Below, one piece after another: positions 10,316 to 20,312 of a stretch of DNA of 64,000 nucleotides. The translations under genes were made by a program, and so were the position numbers. The stretch covers positions 21,568-85,567 of the forward strand of contig NMRB01001969.1 in NCBI GenBank assembly GCA_002633025.1, read 5' to 3'. A model generated the notes under the pieces. That model saw only the letters and a program-made list of their open reading frames with translations, made no database searches and was not told the origin of the DNA. Within the stretch, counting starts at the first letter, position 1, and the number at the start of each line of letters is the position of its first letter. The stretch comes from Notospermus geniculatus (taxonomy: Eukaryota > Nemertea > Pilidiophora > Heteronemertea > Lineidae).

Positions 10316-11221
10316 TTGCATTTGTTTCCACGATTGATGCTGAAGTTGGTTCTTTGTTGTGCAGTTTAAATACGTCAGTGACATACACATCACTCTTCAG
10401 TGGCACTGCTGGTGGTTGCTGGTTCTCATTTGTGACAGATCCTTGCCCAAATAAAGCCTTTCTTGCCGTCTTCGCATAGTCCTTGTGGTAAGTTGCGGAT
10501 TTTCCCCCTTTGTGTCAGAGGGTTGGTTTTCTTTGTTTGATTCAGATCCTGAAATAAAACCACCCAGACTCATATACATGTGTGCAAGTTCTTTTTGTTT
10601 AGCTTTGGTCATAGTGTTTAGCTTTGGCCAAGGGAGAGAATATTTCGAAATATTTCCTGTGTCTGTGAATTATTCCACTGCCTGTTTCCAGAAGGATGAA
10701 AGATGACAACAGATTCAGCATATCATTCCATTACAAGGTCACTCAGGATTCAGGTGAGCTAAAGGTGACTGATGATTCATACCATTTGACTCAGGAGAAA
10801 ACGTGCATTATAAAGTTAATTTATAGTTGTCCGATTTTTCACTTAATTATTGTTGTTATTTAACCAAGATTAACGATCCTCTTGCCAATTGTTCAGCCAT
10901 TTCTGAGAAAAATATTTAGACCTCAAGAAAAGTCACTCACCCTGACAAACTCGTTCAGGACCCTTTCCAATTCTGTTCATCCCAGTGAACTTTGCCCAGC
11001 TCAGCCCCTGCCTTCTTAATGAATTCTGACAGCTGGTTCTTCTTTTCTGCAAAACAGAGAATTCTTATGATAAAATACATGTTTACATGTACTTGTAGGG
11101 GGAGGAGGGTGCTGGGGCAGGTTCTTGGGGACCGTAGGGCTCACTAGACGCATGTGATGATAGGCTTACCAATTACATTCCAACACTGTCCAGACAATTT
11201 TCTGGCATGATATTGTGTCAG
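10316..11221. other. Mostly unassigned; one possible minus-strand exon
   Basis: A minus-strand frame (10397-10612) gives a Lys/Gln-rich peptide without homology. Positions 10941-11046 have exon-like edges: acceptor TGTTTTGCAG and donor CAGG|GTGAGT. They read KKNQLSEFIKKAGAELGKVHW, then need a one-base shift to continue as LERVLNEFVR. It may be a fragment of a transposon gene. An AGGTGAGCT word at 10752 resembles the AGCTCACC-family terminus. Confidence 0.3.
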
Positions 11222-12615
11222 TTATGTCTCATTGATGCAAGTGACAAGTCCGTTAATTATACTGATTGAGCGAGAAAGTCCTTCATTCATCAATATTCGG
11301 AGCAATAAGTGCGAACGTTTCCTCAGAAGCAGTTTGGCGGATTTCTCTCTGTTGATATATGCATCCCAAATGGCATTCAACTGTCCCTGCACTACCCGGC
11401 ATGCCCAGTATTCTCGACGTTGTCGGCGTTTCAACTTCTCCTCGGATATGTGACAAACTTGCATGCTTACAGTGTCTGCTTGCTCATGTAGAAGTTTGAC
11501 CGATAGGTAGAAAGTCAGATTTACACATCGGGCGTGGCGATTTAGGGGCCGTGCCAGCCCTCAACGTCGTCGTTGGGGCGTGTAGGCTGCTTGAAGGTGC
11601 TCCAAGTTGCTGGCTTCCAGAGATTCCCTTCGATCCATTGGTGACGGATGTAGTTCGTGAGCTACTGCAGTTTCTCTGTCGGAGCCTTCCGTTCCAGTTG
11701 CTCGAATATCGGCTGGATGTGCTCATGGGGAAGATAGGGCAAGGCGAGGAGCTGTCGGCACAAGTTGTGCGTGGCGTTGTCGTTATGGGGTAGCCGGGAA
11801 CGAGTCAAATCTCCTGTATCTTCCACCAGATACATTGTCCCCAATGGAATGCACAACCTCAAACTGCGACATTTCGAAATCAATGGCAATCTGCGTGACC
11901 CGTTGCGTCCCTGTCAGTCATTTAACGGCCTACAGAACCTTCTCATAATCCATTTTCCGACATACTGACATCGGCACAAAAACGAGGAGCACTTGCTTGA
12001 CGCTGTCACCACTCTTCACCAAGGAGTGGATTGGCATTGATTTGAGTTACATGAGTGAAAGGTTCTTTCACCACTTTAATTTTAAAAGTTCCGTCTAAGT
12101 ACCAGGTTTTCCACTTTGAGAGGTGCCGGAGCATTTTGTCCGTCGCAAATACCAGGTGTCGTTTGCCGTCCACGGTACGTCATTTCGGAGGAAATCATCT
12201 GGAATGTGCATCTCGTCTATTTCGAAATCCAAATCTTGTGGGCCTGCTTGTAGCATTTTCTCTCTCTGCCTGTTTGCTGCTCTTGCCAGGTGGACTGGTT
12301 TGCGGAGAGCTTCGAGGTGCTGCTCAGTCTCTTGAATCACTTGTTCCAGCATGACCTGATTCACGATCTCCGGAGCTGAGGTGAATATGTCACAGGCAGT
12401 AGTCTTCTTCACCTCAGCTGCCACTGCCGTTGCTAGAGTAGCGCCGAGTTTACCAGGGTGGATGTGCAGTTGGGTGGCACTTGTGAAGGTCTGCCCTTTC
12501 TGAAGTACTGTTGCCTTGCACCACGTACGTTTATTTCTCACACTGCAGATCCACGTTCGAATGCCATTTCATCGTGAACGTGAACCCGTTACTGTCTGCC
12601 AACTTGTCGTGTCCT
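11222..12615 (-). pseudogene. FLYWCH-MULE transposase pseudogene
   Basis: The minus strand encodes, in order across several frames: a FLYWCH-type finger (KLADSNGFTFT, then NKRTWCKATVLQ and HIHPGKLGATLA); a linker ending EIDEMHIPDDFL; the MULE core with TWYLDGTFK (first D), FTHVTQI, LLVFVPMS, DYEKVL and IAIDFEMSQFE (second D); then HEHIQPIFEQL, NDDVEGWHGPLNRHA, YLSVKLLHEQADTV, KLKRRQRREYWA and AKLLLRKRSHLL. The D..D order and the NNDVEGWH...LN block are typical of MULE transposases fused to FLYWCH in invertebrates. There are at least one in-frame stop (after EKLQ, about 11660) and four or more frameshifts, so it is dead. Full-length relatives are 500-600 residues, and nearly the whole length is represented here. 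Confidence 0.85.
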
Positions 12616-12759
12616 TAAATAGGTGTCTATGAATAGGCCTACACGCTTGTTGAGGAAATGGAAACATTTTGGCTCTGTCTGTCATCAGGTCGGTGAAACC
12701 ATCATCTTGTTCCTTTCATCTCCCTCTGCCCTCTTTGGTTGCTTTGCGTGCCTCCGAGC

Positions 12760-12912
12760 TTAAGTGGGTCGATTAGTCGAGCTTGAAGTGGCTCGGTTGG
12801 TCGAGCTTGAAGTGGGTTGATTGGTCAAGCTTGAAGTGGCTCGGTTGGTCGAGCTCGAAGTGGGTTGATTGGTCGAGCTTGAAGTGGGTTGATAGGTCGA
12901 ACTTGAATTGTC
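12760..12912 (-). repeat. 24-bp minisatellite encoding SSSTNxxT octapeptides
   Basis: Six or so imperfect 24-bp units of the GGTCGAGCTTGAAGTGG type are arranged in tandem. On the minus strand they are in frame and translate as SSSTNQPT / SSSTNRAT in a 100-codon frame (12760-13062) of unknown identity. Unit length divisible by three keeps the frame open, so an open frame here is weak evidence for a gene. Confidence 0.75.
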
Positions 12913-13360
12913 TTGGTCTCCTCTCCCTCCAGATCTGTTGACATTGGAATCGGTGGAATGTCCATCATGATCCAACGGAGTTGGCATGATCTCAGCTGGC
13001 AATACCTGAAGGTACAGGTGAACACGAGCTCTGTTGAGTACGGTGCTGGCGACGTGAATCACAATGTCGGTGATGCACTACCAGGACCGCTGGGAATTGG
13101 TGCAACAGATGAAGGACAACTTAGGGGATGTGATGAGATTCTTTAGTGGTTCAGCCAACAACGCTGATTTCTTCTGCCCGCCATCCTTCTGCTTTGTCTT
13201 TTTCGTTCTGCATTCAGCCGAGAATCTTCTTCATCACAAGTTGACAATGACTCCGAATCTGATGAGATGTACATGTATCTCTTGGTTGGCCTGAAAATTG
13301 GTTCCATTTCTTATTACCCAGTATTTAAATCCACAAGATATAGGGCCTGTTTCGACCCAG

Positions 13361-14294
13361 NNNNNNNNNNNNNNNNNNNNNNNNNNNNNNNNNNNNNNNN
13401 NNNNNNNNNNNNNNNNNNNNNNNNNNNNNNNNNNNNNNNNNNNNNNNNNNNNNNNNNNNNNNNNNNNNNNNNNNNNNNNNNNNNNNNNNNNNNNNNNNNN
13501 NNNNNNNNNNNNNNNNNNNNNNNNNNNNNNNNNNNNNNNNNNNNNNNNNNNNNNNNNNNNNNNNNNNNNNNNNNNNNNNNNNNNNNNNNNNNNNNNNNNN
13601 NNNNNNNNNNNNNNNNNNNNNNNNNNNNNNNNNNNNNNNNNNNNNNNNNNNNNNNNNNNNNNNNNNNNNNNNNNNNNNNNNNNNNNNNNNNNNNNNNNNN
13701 NNNNNNNNNNNNNNNNNNNNNNNNNNNNNNNNNNNNNNNNNNNNNNNNNNNNNNNNNNNNNNNNNNNNNNNNNNNNNNNNNNNNNNNNNNNNNNNNNNNN
13801 NNNNNNNNNNNNNNNNNNNNNNNNNNNNNNNNNNNNNNNNNNNNNNNNNNNNNNNNNNNNNNNNNNNNNNNNNNNNNNNNNNNNNNNNNNNNNNNNNNNN
13901 NNNNNNNNNNNNNNNNNNNNNNNNNNNNNNNNNNNNNNNNNNNNNNNNNNNNNNNNNNNNNNNNNNNNNNNNNNNNNNNNNNNNNNNNNNNNNNNNNNNN
14001 NNNNNNNNNNNNNNNNNNNNNNNNNNNNNNNNNNNNNNNNNNNNNNNNNNNNNNNNNNNNNNNNNNNNNNNNNNNNNNNNNNNNNNNNNNNNNNNNNNNN
14101 NNNNNNNNNNNNNNNNNNNNNNNNNNNNNNNNNNNNNNNNNNNNNNNNNNNNNNNNNNNNNNNNNNNNNNNNNNNNNNNNNNNNNNNNNNNNNNNNNNNN
14201 NNNNNNNNNNNNNNNNNNNNNNNNNNNNNNNNNNNNNNNNNNNNNNNNNNNNNNNNNNNNNNNNNNNNNNNNNNNNNNNNNNNNNNNNNNNNNN
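13361..14294. other. Assembly gap (934 Ns)
   Basis: All bases are N. Apparent long open frames across it are artefacts. Confidence 1.
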
Positions 14295-14395
14295 TTGTGA
14301 ATGAATCCTCCATACTCTTGGTTGAAATGGGTACTGGTATTGTCGAATTTCTGTTTTTTCCTTGTTCTGCCGTCACTGCAGGAGGGTGTCGCCAT
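14295..14395 (-). CDS. Possible N-terminal coding fragment cut by the gap
   Basis: From an ATG at 14393-14395 the minus strand reads a 33-residue basic segment (MATPSCSDGRTRKKQKF... HFNQEYGGFIH) into the N gap. Many zinc-finger or hAT-type transposon proteins begin with a similar KKQKF...W/F..xYGFI run, but too little is visible to assign it. Confidence 0.25.
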
Positions 14396-15261
14396 GTTGA
14401 AGTTCTGAAATGTGTGTGGGAGGGTTAAGGTGAATCGGCTTCGTGAATAATGTTAGATGTGTGCCGTAGGGCATGCATGCATGGCTGAGATTGTCTAGCG
14501 CTTTATAGGGAGTGTAGGTCTAGGCCTGTGGGCAAGGTAAGTGTGAGTAGCTGTGCATACTTTTCCTAAAGTTTAAAGACATGGCTGCCTCTGCTGACTA
14601 GCTGGGACCGGCCCTGGCATATGGGCGTGGCGATTTGACAATATCTCATATTTTTCTCAAATTGTAAACAGGGTGCCCAACTAAAATCACAGATCCGTAG
14701 CTAGTAGCTAGGCATAGCTACACTGCTGAGTCAGCATGGTCAGAAGAAAGTAATCACCGCACCATGACCATCGGTGACGAGAATCTCTGTCATGTCTGTC
14801 AGTTCAACTGCAACTGTCAATGAATATTGAATGTCACGACATGACGACACCAGATGACTACTGGTCTGATTGTGAATAGGTTACTTACGCTCTGCTTGTT
14901 GTATCAAGCTTGGTCCAGAAGCTCATTAGTTACGTTTGGTTGTAACATGTAAATTAGGAGGATCGTCACCGTGATCAGATATGAATGATGTCTGAGGAAA
15001 GCAATCAATGACATGAACACATCAGTTGACGCATGTGACAGAATGGAAACATGGCAAATGGCTGCAACACGTTTTCCGGTTTTGGCTTTGTTGCCCGTGG
15101 ATCAGCAACCCGTTGTCTACAAACTTTTGTTTGGACTACCAGAGGGGATTATATAACCCACTTGCCAAGGTAAAAATGTTCTGATCAATAAGAAAAATAA
15201 TTATTGGTTAGAGACAAAAGGAAGGCATAAGAGGAAAATGACTTAGAATTTAGAAAATGTC
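14396..15261. other. No gene recognised
   Basis: The interval contains no open frame with recognisable content and no clear repeat structure. Confidence 0.5.
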
Positions 15262-16051
15262 CTAATATGTAGAAAATGTCCTAATATTTTTGTCCACCAG
15301 TGTACACCAGTGTGCATTTGCAGTGTTCTTCGGAACAATCCCACAACGTGGAAAATCCTCTTGCTGAATTGGCTGGGAACTTTCGCAGCCACCAATCCCT
15401 GAAATAGCAACAAAATCAAAGATCACAATAGCATAACAGCTGTTGATGTTGAATGGCAATTGAAGAAAATGTCGAATGGGAGAAACATCATCAGTGACCA
15501 TTTGGGAAAGACCTTTACAATTCACATATCTACATGTCATACCTGCTTCAAGTTCTGCAATCTTCCTTTTCAAGGACAGAATTTCCTTATCCTTGTCCTG
15601 GCACCCTGAGCATGCTGTTTTCTGAAATATGAATTATGCTACTTTTGAAGTGGATGTACTGCTACTTTTATCTGAGGAACAATCTTCAACACTTCTGTGT
15701 GAACAGATGGCAACCACAGCAGTTTTTTAATTCAGAACCAGTAACATCACCCCGCAAATTACAAGTTATAGTGATTAAAATGAAAAGTTGACAGGCAAAC
15801 AGATAGATTACTTACACATGTTTCTTCTCGGACTCTGGTTAGAAACTGCTTTTGGGGGCATTTCCCTCCCTGGGTGGGATACCCTTTGCTGTTCCTTGGA
15901 ACATCAACAGCAAGTCGTGTGAGTGATCAGACATGGTTGGTACCGGTAGGGAAACATTTGTCAAAATTGCCAAATCCGCAAGGGCTGCCATTGGATATTC
16001 CTCAATTTCGTCATCATCATCATCAATATTTCTGACAAGTTCTTGCACCAT
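15262..16051 (-). CDS. Multi-exon gene fragment with coiled-coil C-terminus (unrecognised)
   Basis: Two exons fit well. Exon 15543-15621 (acceptor TATTTCAG, donor GCAG|GTATGA) encodes KTACSGCQDKDKEILSLKRK and a helical IAELEA. Exon 15262-15398 (acceptor GCTATTTCAG) continues in phase to the stop. Upstream, an exon ending at 15816 (donor TGT|GTAAGT) reads QGGKCPQKQFLTRVREETC in the right phase. Still farther upstream, an acidic segment (NIDDDDDEIEEYPMAALADLA) is in a different frame, so a one-base lesion or a small unseen intron lies near 15900. CxxC followed by a short coiled coil is reminiscent of the C-termini of THAP-like proteins, but I cannot name the gene. It could be the 3' part of the SET-domain gene just upstream on the same strand. 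Confidence 0.4.
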
Positions 16052-16886
16052 AAGCAGAAGCACCATGAAGTTCAAAAGTGTATACTTTATGGAACAAAGA
16101 AACCACGTAGATTGCCCAAGGGACACACAGCAGCTTAATAATATCTTGATGCATTTCTAAGTTGGAGCTTAGGTCCAGGCAGGCCTACTGTAGGCCAAAC
16201 GGTATGACCTATCTTTTTTAAAAGCCTGTGAGTTGTCTTGAAAAAGGCCAAGCACAAAATGGCAACATCAACAAAAAATGGCGTTTGCTAGCTTTGGCCT
16301 AATCAATTTCCCACACAAAAGGCATCCAATCCATTAGGCCTATTGGGGCCCTTAAGCCTAGCCTAGGGCCTACAATGTTTGGCGGCCTGTGTGCTTTGAA
16401 TTTGAATTTGGTTTGAATTTTGGTCTAATGCACAGTGCACGCCCGTAAAATTTTTCCTTGTTGCCTCGAGGCCTATGCCTACTCCAGGGGCCTAATTTTC
16501 CTCAAATCCGGTGAGAAGGAGACCCCATAATGTCGATATAAATGTTCAAATGATTCATACTATTCACACAAACAGGTATAGTCCAGCTAAAAAAAACATT
16601 GATGACATGTGGATGATGATAACCAACCTGAAATTTTCAGCAAATCTGCAGGAAAAGTGCCCTTCCATCCTGGACAGGTGGCTTACACTCTGTCCCCTTC
16701 TTCATAATCCTCTTCTGCTCTATTTCCATCTATCCTGGATAGCTTACCAATAGAGTGACGATCTTCATCGACCCAGTAATAAACGGCATACAGTACCATA
16801 ATGAATTGGGTTGGAATGCGACAATAAAAAGTAGCAACTTTCAAGCCAAACCACTTCTTCTCGCTCGGCCATGGAAATAAACGTAC

Positions 16887-17076
16887 CTCAACTCGGCAAG
16901 GAGCAGCTTTCACCCCATAGTCATATGTGATATCATCCCCTGGTTTGATTGTCGTTTTTGCAAAAAGGAGGCGGTGAGGATTTCCCATCAAAAACTTCTT
17001 GACAAAAGCTATTGCCTTTTTTGAGGGCTTGTCATTGGCAAATCGTGCCAATGAAGTGGAGTCAGTTGCATCAATG
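16887..17076 (-). CDS. SET-domain exon (lysine methyltransferase-like), partial
   Basis: The exon is bounded by acceptor TTTCATGGTAG and donor GAG|GTACGT. It begins in phase 2, so a preceding TG would complete a Cys. It encodes IDATDSTSLARFANDKPSKK, then AIAFVKKFLMGNPHRLLFAK and IKPGDDITYDYG. In SET domains the C-terminal half carries DAT...GxLaRfxNH or ND, then PHLxLFA..I..GdEItyDYG with the catalytic-site tyrosine, and this matches KMT5A-like and related SET folds. The N-terminal half (GxG and the RFINH knot partner) is not seen nearby; upstream lies the TTCTTGCA array. Such SET fragments occur both in host genes and in invertebrate transposon-associated genes. Whether it is intact cannot be judged. 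Confidence 0.6.
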
Positions 17077-17119
17077 CTACCATGAAAGAACAAAATGGTC
17101 ACCAACTTGCAGGTAAATG

Positions 17120-18015
17120 AGGTCCCTTAGTAAAAATAATGCAAGAACATTCAAGACCTGTCTTGCATGTTCTTACGTCCTTCTTGAATATTCTTTCAAT
17201 TCTATATTCTGTGTAGAGAATATGTACTCTGTGTATGTTTCATAGTATATTAATGCAAGAACATGCAAGCCGAGTGTAAAAATCCTTGCATGTTCTTGCA
17301 CCGACTTAGGAAAATTACGAAGGTATGTGTGGTTTTGTTTTTCCTGCATGATCTTGCATTTTTCCAGCGAGTTCTTGGAATGCTCTTCGATGTTCTTGCC
17401 TTGACTTGTGTTTCTGCTGTTGTTCTTACATGTTCTTGCCTTAAGTCTGAAAACTTTCTTGCAACTTGCAGGTTCTTGGTACTTTGACACAAGAATGTGC
17501 AAGGAATCCGGTCTTGCTCAATCTTTTGTTTTTCTTGTCAGTTCTTGCATTCCACATCACACAAGAACTTGTTGACTACTTATCTTGATATTTCTTCCAT
17601 TATGTTTGCTTTCATTCCAGAATGCAAGAATATGCAAGATATCTTGTCCTGTCAATTCTTTTCCTGTTCTTTTCAGTTCTTGCAATCCATGAAATGTAAG
17701 AACATGCCTGATATTTTGTCTTGCATATTCTTTTGCTGTTCCTGCAATCATTCTTGAATGCAAGAATATGCAAGACATTTGATCTTGTCTAGTCTTCTAG
17801 TGTTCTTGTTTATTCTTGCATTGAGTGTAATGCAAGAACATGCAGACACGTTGTCTTGTACGTTCTTGCATTCTTTTTGCTTTCATTCTGGAATGCAAGA
17901 ACATACAAGACATCTAGTGCAGCAGATTCTTCTGTTGTTCTTGCGTAGATGATCTTTTGCCTTGCATATTCTTGCATTGTTGCATTTGTTCACTAATGCA
18001 AGAATATGCAAGGCA
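17120..18015. repeat. Array of dispersed TTCTTGCA / TGCAAGAA motifs
   Basis: The octamer-type word TTCTTGCA or its complement occurs every 20-60 bp in both orientations, often as TGCAAGAACATGCAAG or CTTGCATGTTCTTGC. The intervening sequence is AT- and pyrimidine-rich with little unit conservation. A second array with the same word is at 41.0-42.0 kb. Confidence 0.8.
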
Positions 18016-18331
18016 TCTCCTCTGGCAGGTTCTTGAGTTGTTGAACAATGGTCTTTCCTGGATTATCTTGTGTAGGGTATCCTTGTCTTCTTTGCAGATT
18101 CTGATGTAATTTTCGAGAATAAATATGCCCATCTGGTAAAAAAAGTAGTTCAAGATTTAAACAGAAAACATTTATGAATTTTTGAATGGCAATTAATATA
18201 TTTAAAATATTTGATAATACGTACACTAGCTCCCCCAAACACTAACACTTTTTAACAGATCCCCCAAACACTAACACTTTTTAACAGATCCCCCCCCCCC
18301 CAACAGAAGACCCTCAACTGTACCCCCAAAA

Positions 18332-18655
18332 TCACGAGGTTGCCAACTTCTCAGCCACGATTGCGCCAAGCGAGGCCTTGGGGACTTTACCCCCCGTGGT
18401 TGGGTGTCCCTTCGCATTCCTCTCCTTTTCACCATCTTCACTATCAGAGCTCGAGTTTGAGCTAGAGCTAGAGGAGGCAGAAGTGGATGAGCTGACAACA
18501 ACTTCTGGTGTCTGGATGCGCGGACGCTTGGGGGCCTGCTTCTTGGGGCGGCGCTTCTTGTCCACATCATGGCACCGCTGCCCAAGCGCCCGACGCAGCC
18601 TTGCTTTCGTCATTTTATTCCCTTTCCTGTCTTTGGCGTCGGGGAAGCGTTGCAT
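18332..18655 (-). CDS. Hypothetical basic/Ser-rich protein fragment
   Basis: From ATG at 18655 the frame reads MQRFPDAKDRKGNKMTKARL, a Lys/Arg/Pro-rich stretch (KKRRPKKQAPKRPRIQTPEV), then a polyserine and acidic tract (SSSNSSSDSEDGEKE). It ends AIVAEKLATS. The composition suggests a nuclear, disordered linker. It starts exactly where the inverted-repeat element at 18655 begins, so the real 5' part has probably been displaced by that insertion. I do not recognise the family. It could belong to the same gene as the SET exon downstream. Confidence 0.3.
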   Translation of the reverse strand: MQRFPDAKDRKGNKMTKARLRRALGQRCHDVDKKRRPKKQAPKRPRIQTPEVVVSSSTSASSSSSSNSSSDSEDGEKERNAKGHPTTGGKVPKASLGAIVAEKLATS

Positions 18656-19612
18656 AAGGGGCACAGTCCGCGTGAGCTACTGCGAAACTAATGTATTAGG
18701 CCAGCCCTGCATACCACGATATATAAATACACACAGCACACCTTGATGACCTAATTTCTGTCCGCAGTGAAGTACACCTGACTGCGGACAAGATTTTGCA
18801 GTAGCCCATGCGGTGTGTGTCCCTAATGGTGTTAGATATTCTGCAAAAAAATAATTGCCCGAAGTGAATCACTTGGCAATTTAATGAGGCAAAGGGGAAC
18901 CTGCTTGGCAAACTGGAACAACAGACAGCACAGTGACATTAATGCTTGAATAACGTACTGACTGACACTTTTTTAGCTGTTGACATTGTACTGTAACAAA
19001 AAAAATACATTGGCATACTTTTTGTCAGATTGAACTGATTGACATCCTGTATTATAGGGTTTCCAAAAAGAATGTACAACCAAACAATATTTCAGTCAGG
19101 ATATGCTTGGTTTCTGCTGTCGTGCAATCCGTTCGAACGTCATGCATGTCATGATTGCCATCCATAGCTGGTTGTGGACTATTTAATAATACATGTAGTT
19201 GAGTTTTCACAAATCTGACGACACACAAAGTATGAAAATTGAAATACGAAATTCAACTTGAGTTTTTAAATTTAAACAAAGGAAATTTCCAATTTTATTA
19301 AACACAGTTCCGGTAATTTTCATTAGGCTTCCTGTCCATAGAAGTATTCGGTATACGAAACAGCCGGTAAACAATGGATTCACGGTCGTGAATCCTCGGG
19401 AAGGCTTTGTTAACCGGTGTTTTCGTATACCGTATACTTCAATGTAAGGGAAGCCTTAGGGACACACACCGCATGAGCTACTGCAAAATCTTGTCCGCAG
19501 TCAGGTGTACTTCACTGCGGACAGAAATTAGGTCATCCAGGTGTGCTATCGTGGTATGCAGGGCTGGCCTAATACATTAGTTTCGCAGTAGCTCACGCGG
19601 ACTGTGCCCCTA
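18655..19612. mobile_element. Non-autonomous element with ~165-bp terminal inverted repeats
   Basis: Arms at 18655-18825 and 19456-19612 are near-perfect inverted copies: TTAGTTTCGCAGTAGCTCACG-type ends, and CCGCAGTGAAGTACACCTG against its complement. The ~630-bp interior is AT-rich, has no ORF and contains a second hairpin element next to the right arm. Confidence 0.85.
19324..19459. mobile_element. Small hairpin MITE nested in the larger element
   Basis: The ends TAGGCTTCC and GGAAGCCTTA flank inverted arms of ~46 bp containing GTATACGAAA / TTTCGTATAC and CCGGT. It lies immediately inside the right arm of the 18.66-19.61 kb element and shares its TTAGG junction. Confidence 0.7.
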
Positions 19613-20312
19613 ATATGGATCGGGCCGCCTAACGACATCTATTAAAATACGCTCTTACAGCAGACAATATTCTGGTACCAACCATATCCTGAAGTAAATT
19701 ACGTCACATACACAAGGTTTCATAACGTTTGCTCACCCTCTATTGCCGAAATGATCCTTCGATCCAATTTTTTTTCCCCATGCCTTCCGGTGAAATTGCT
19801 CGTTCTTAACTCCTCTTTTGTGAAGAAGGTGTTCATAGCTAATGACGAACAATAGGATAAATCCTGAAATTGAAAGTAAACGTGTGTCAAAAATATACAT
19901 ATTTAAAATGTATGTATTTTAATATTTTAAACCCGTTTTGACTAAGCAAATGGACTGCATGCTCCTTGGAGGAGGCAGTGGCACTATTAAGTAATCTATG
20001 CAACATGTCATACAGTAGACATGATAACTCGCATGGCCCTCTGTGCAGACAGGAGTGCATTCCAAAGTCGCCGGGCACAGACGGTAAAAACCCTCTCCCC
20101 CTGACTTCTTGGCGTCACTCCACTCCAGCATAGGAGCGGTACCTATTTGATATTGTCGACCTTTTGTTGGCCTGCGAAGTCAGAGTGAGACAGGCGAGTC
20201 CCGCATGCAAGGCCTTAAATGCAAGTGACAGGATTTTGAAACCCACTCGCGCACACACCGGGAGCCGAAGAAGTTGAACATGATTTTGAACCCAGATCAA
20301 CAGATGATGATT
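19613..20312. other. No gene recognised
   Basis: The stretch holds short minus-strand frames without homology. It would be 3' flanking sequence of the coiled-coil gene ending at 20313; no AATAAA was singled out with confidence. Confidence 0.4.

Noticed and set aside
13234-14428. Long open frames of 345-380 codons in both strands
   Set aside because: They consist almost entirely of Ns translated as X across the assembly gap.
17120-18015. CRISPR-like array of repeats and spacers
   Set aside because: The repeated word is only ~8-16 bp, occurs in both orientations with irregular spacing, no cas genes are present and the DNA is animal.
18271-18585. 104-codon minus-strand frame overlapping the Ser-rich ORF
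   Set aside because: It is a shifted reading of the same GC-rich segment with Arg/Pro artefacts.
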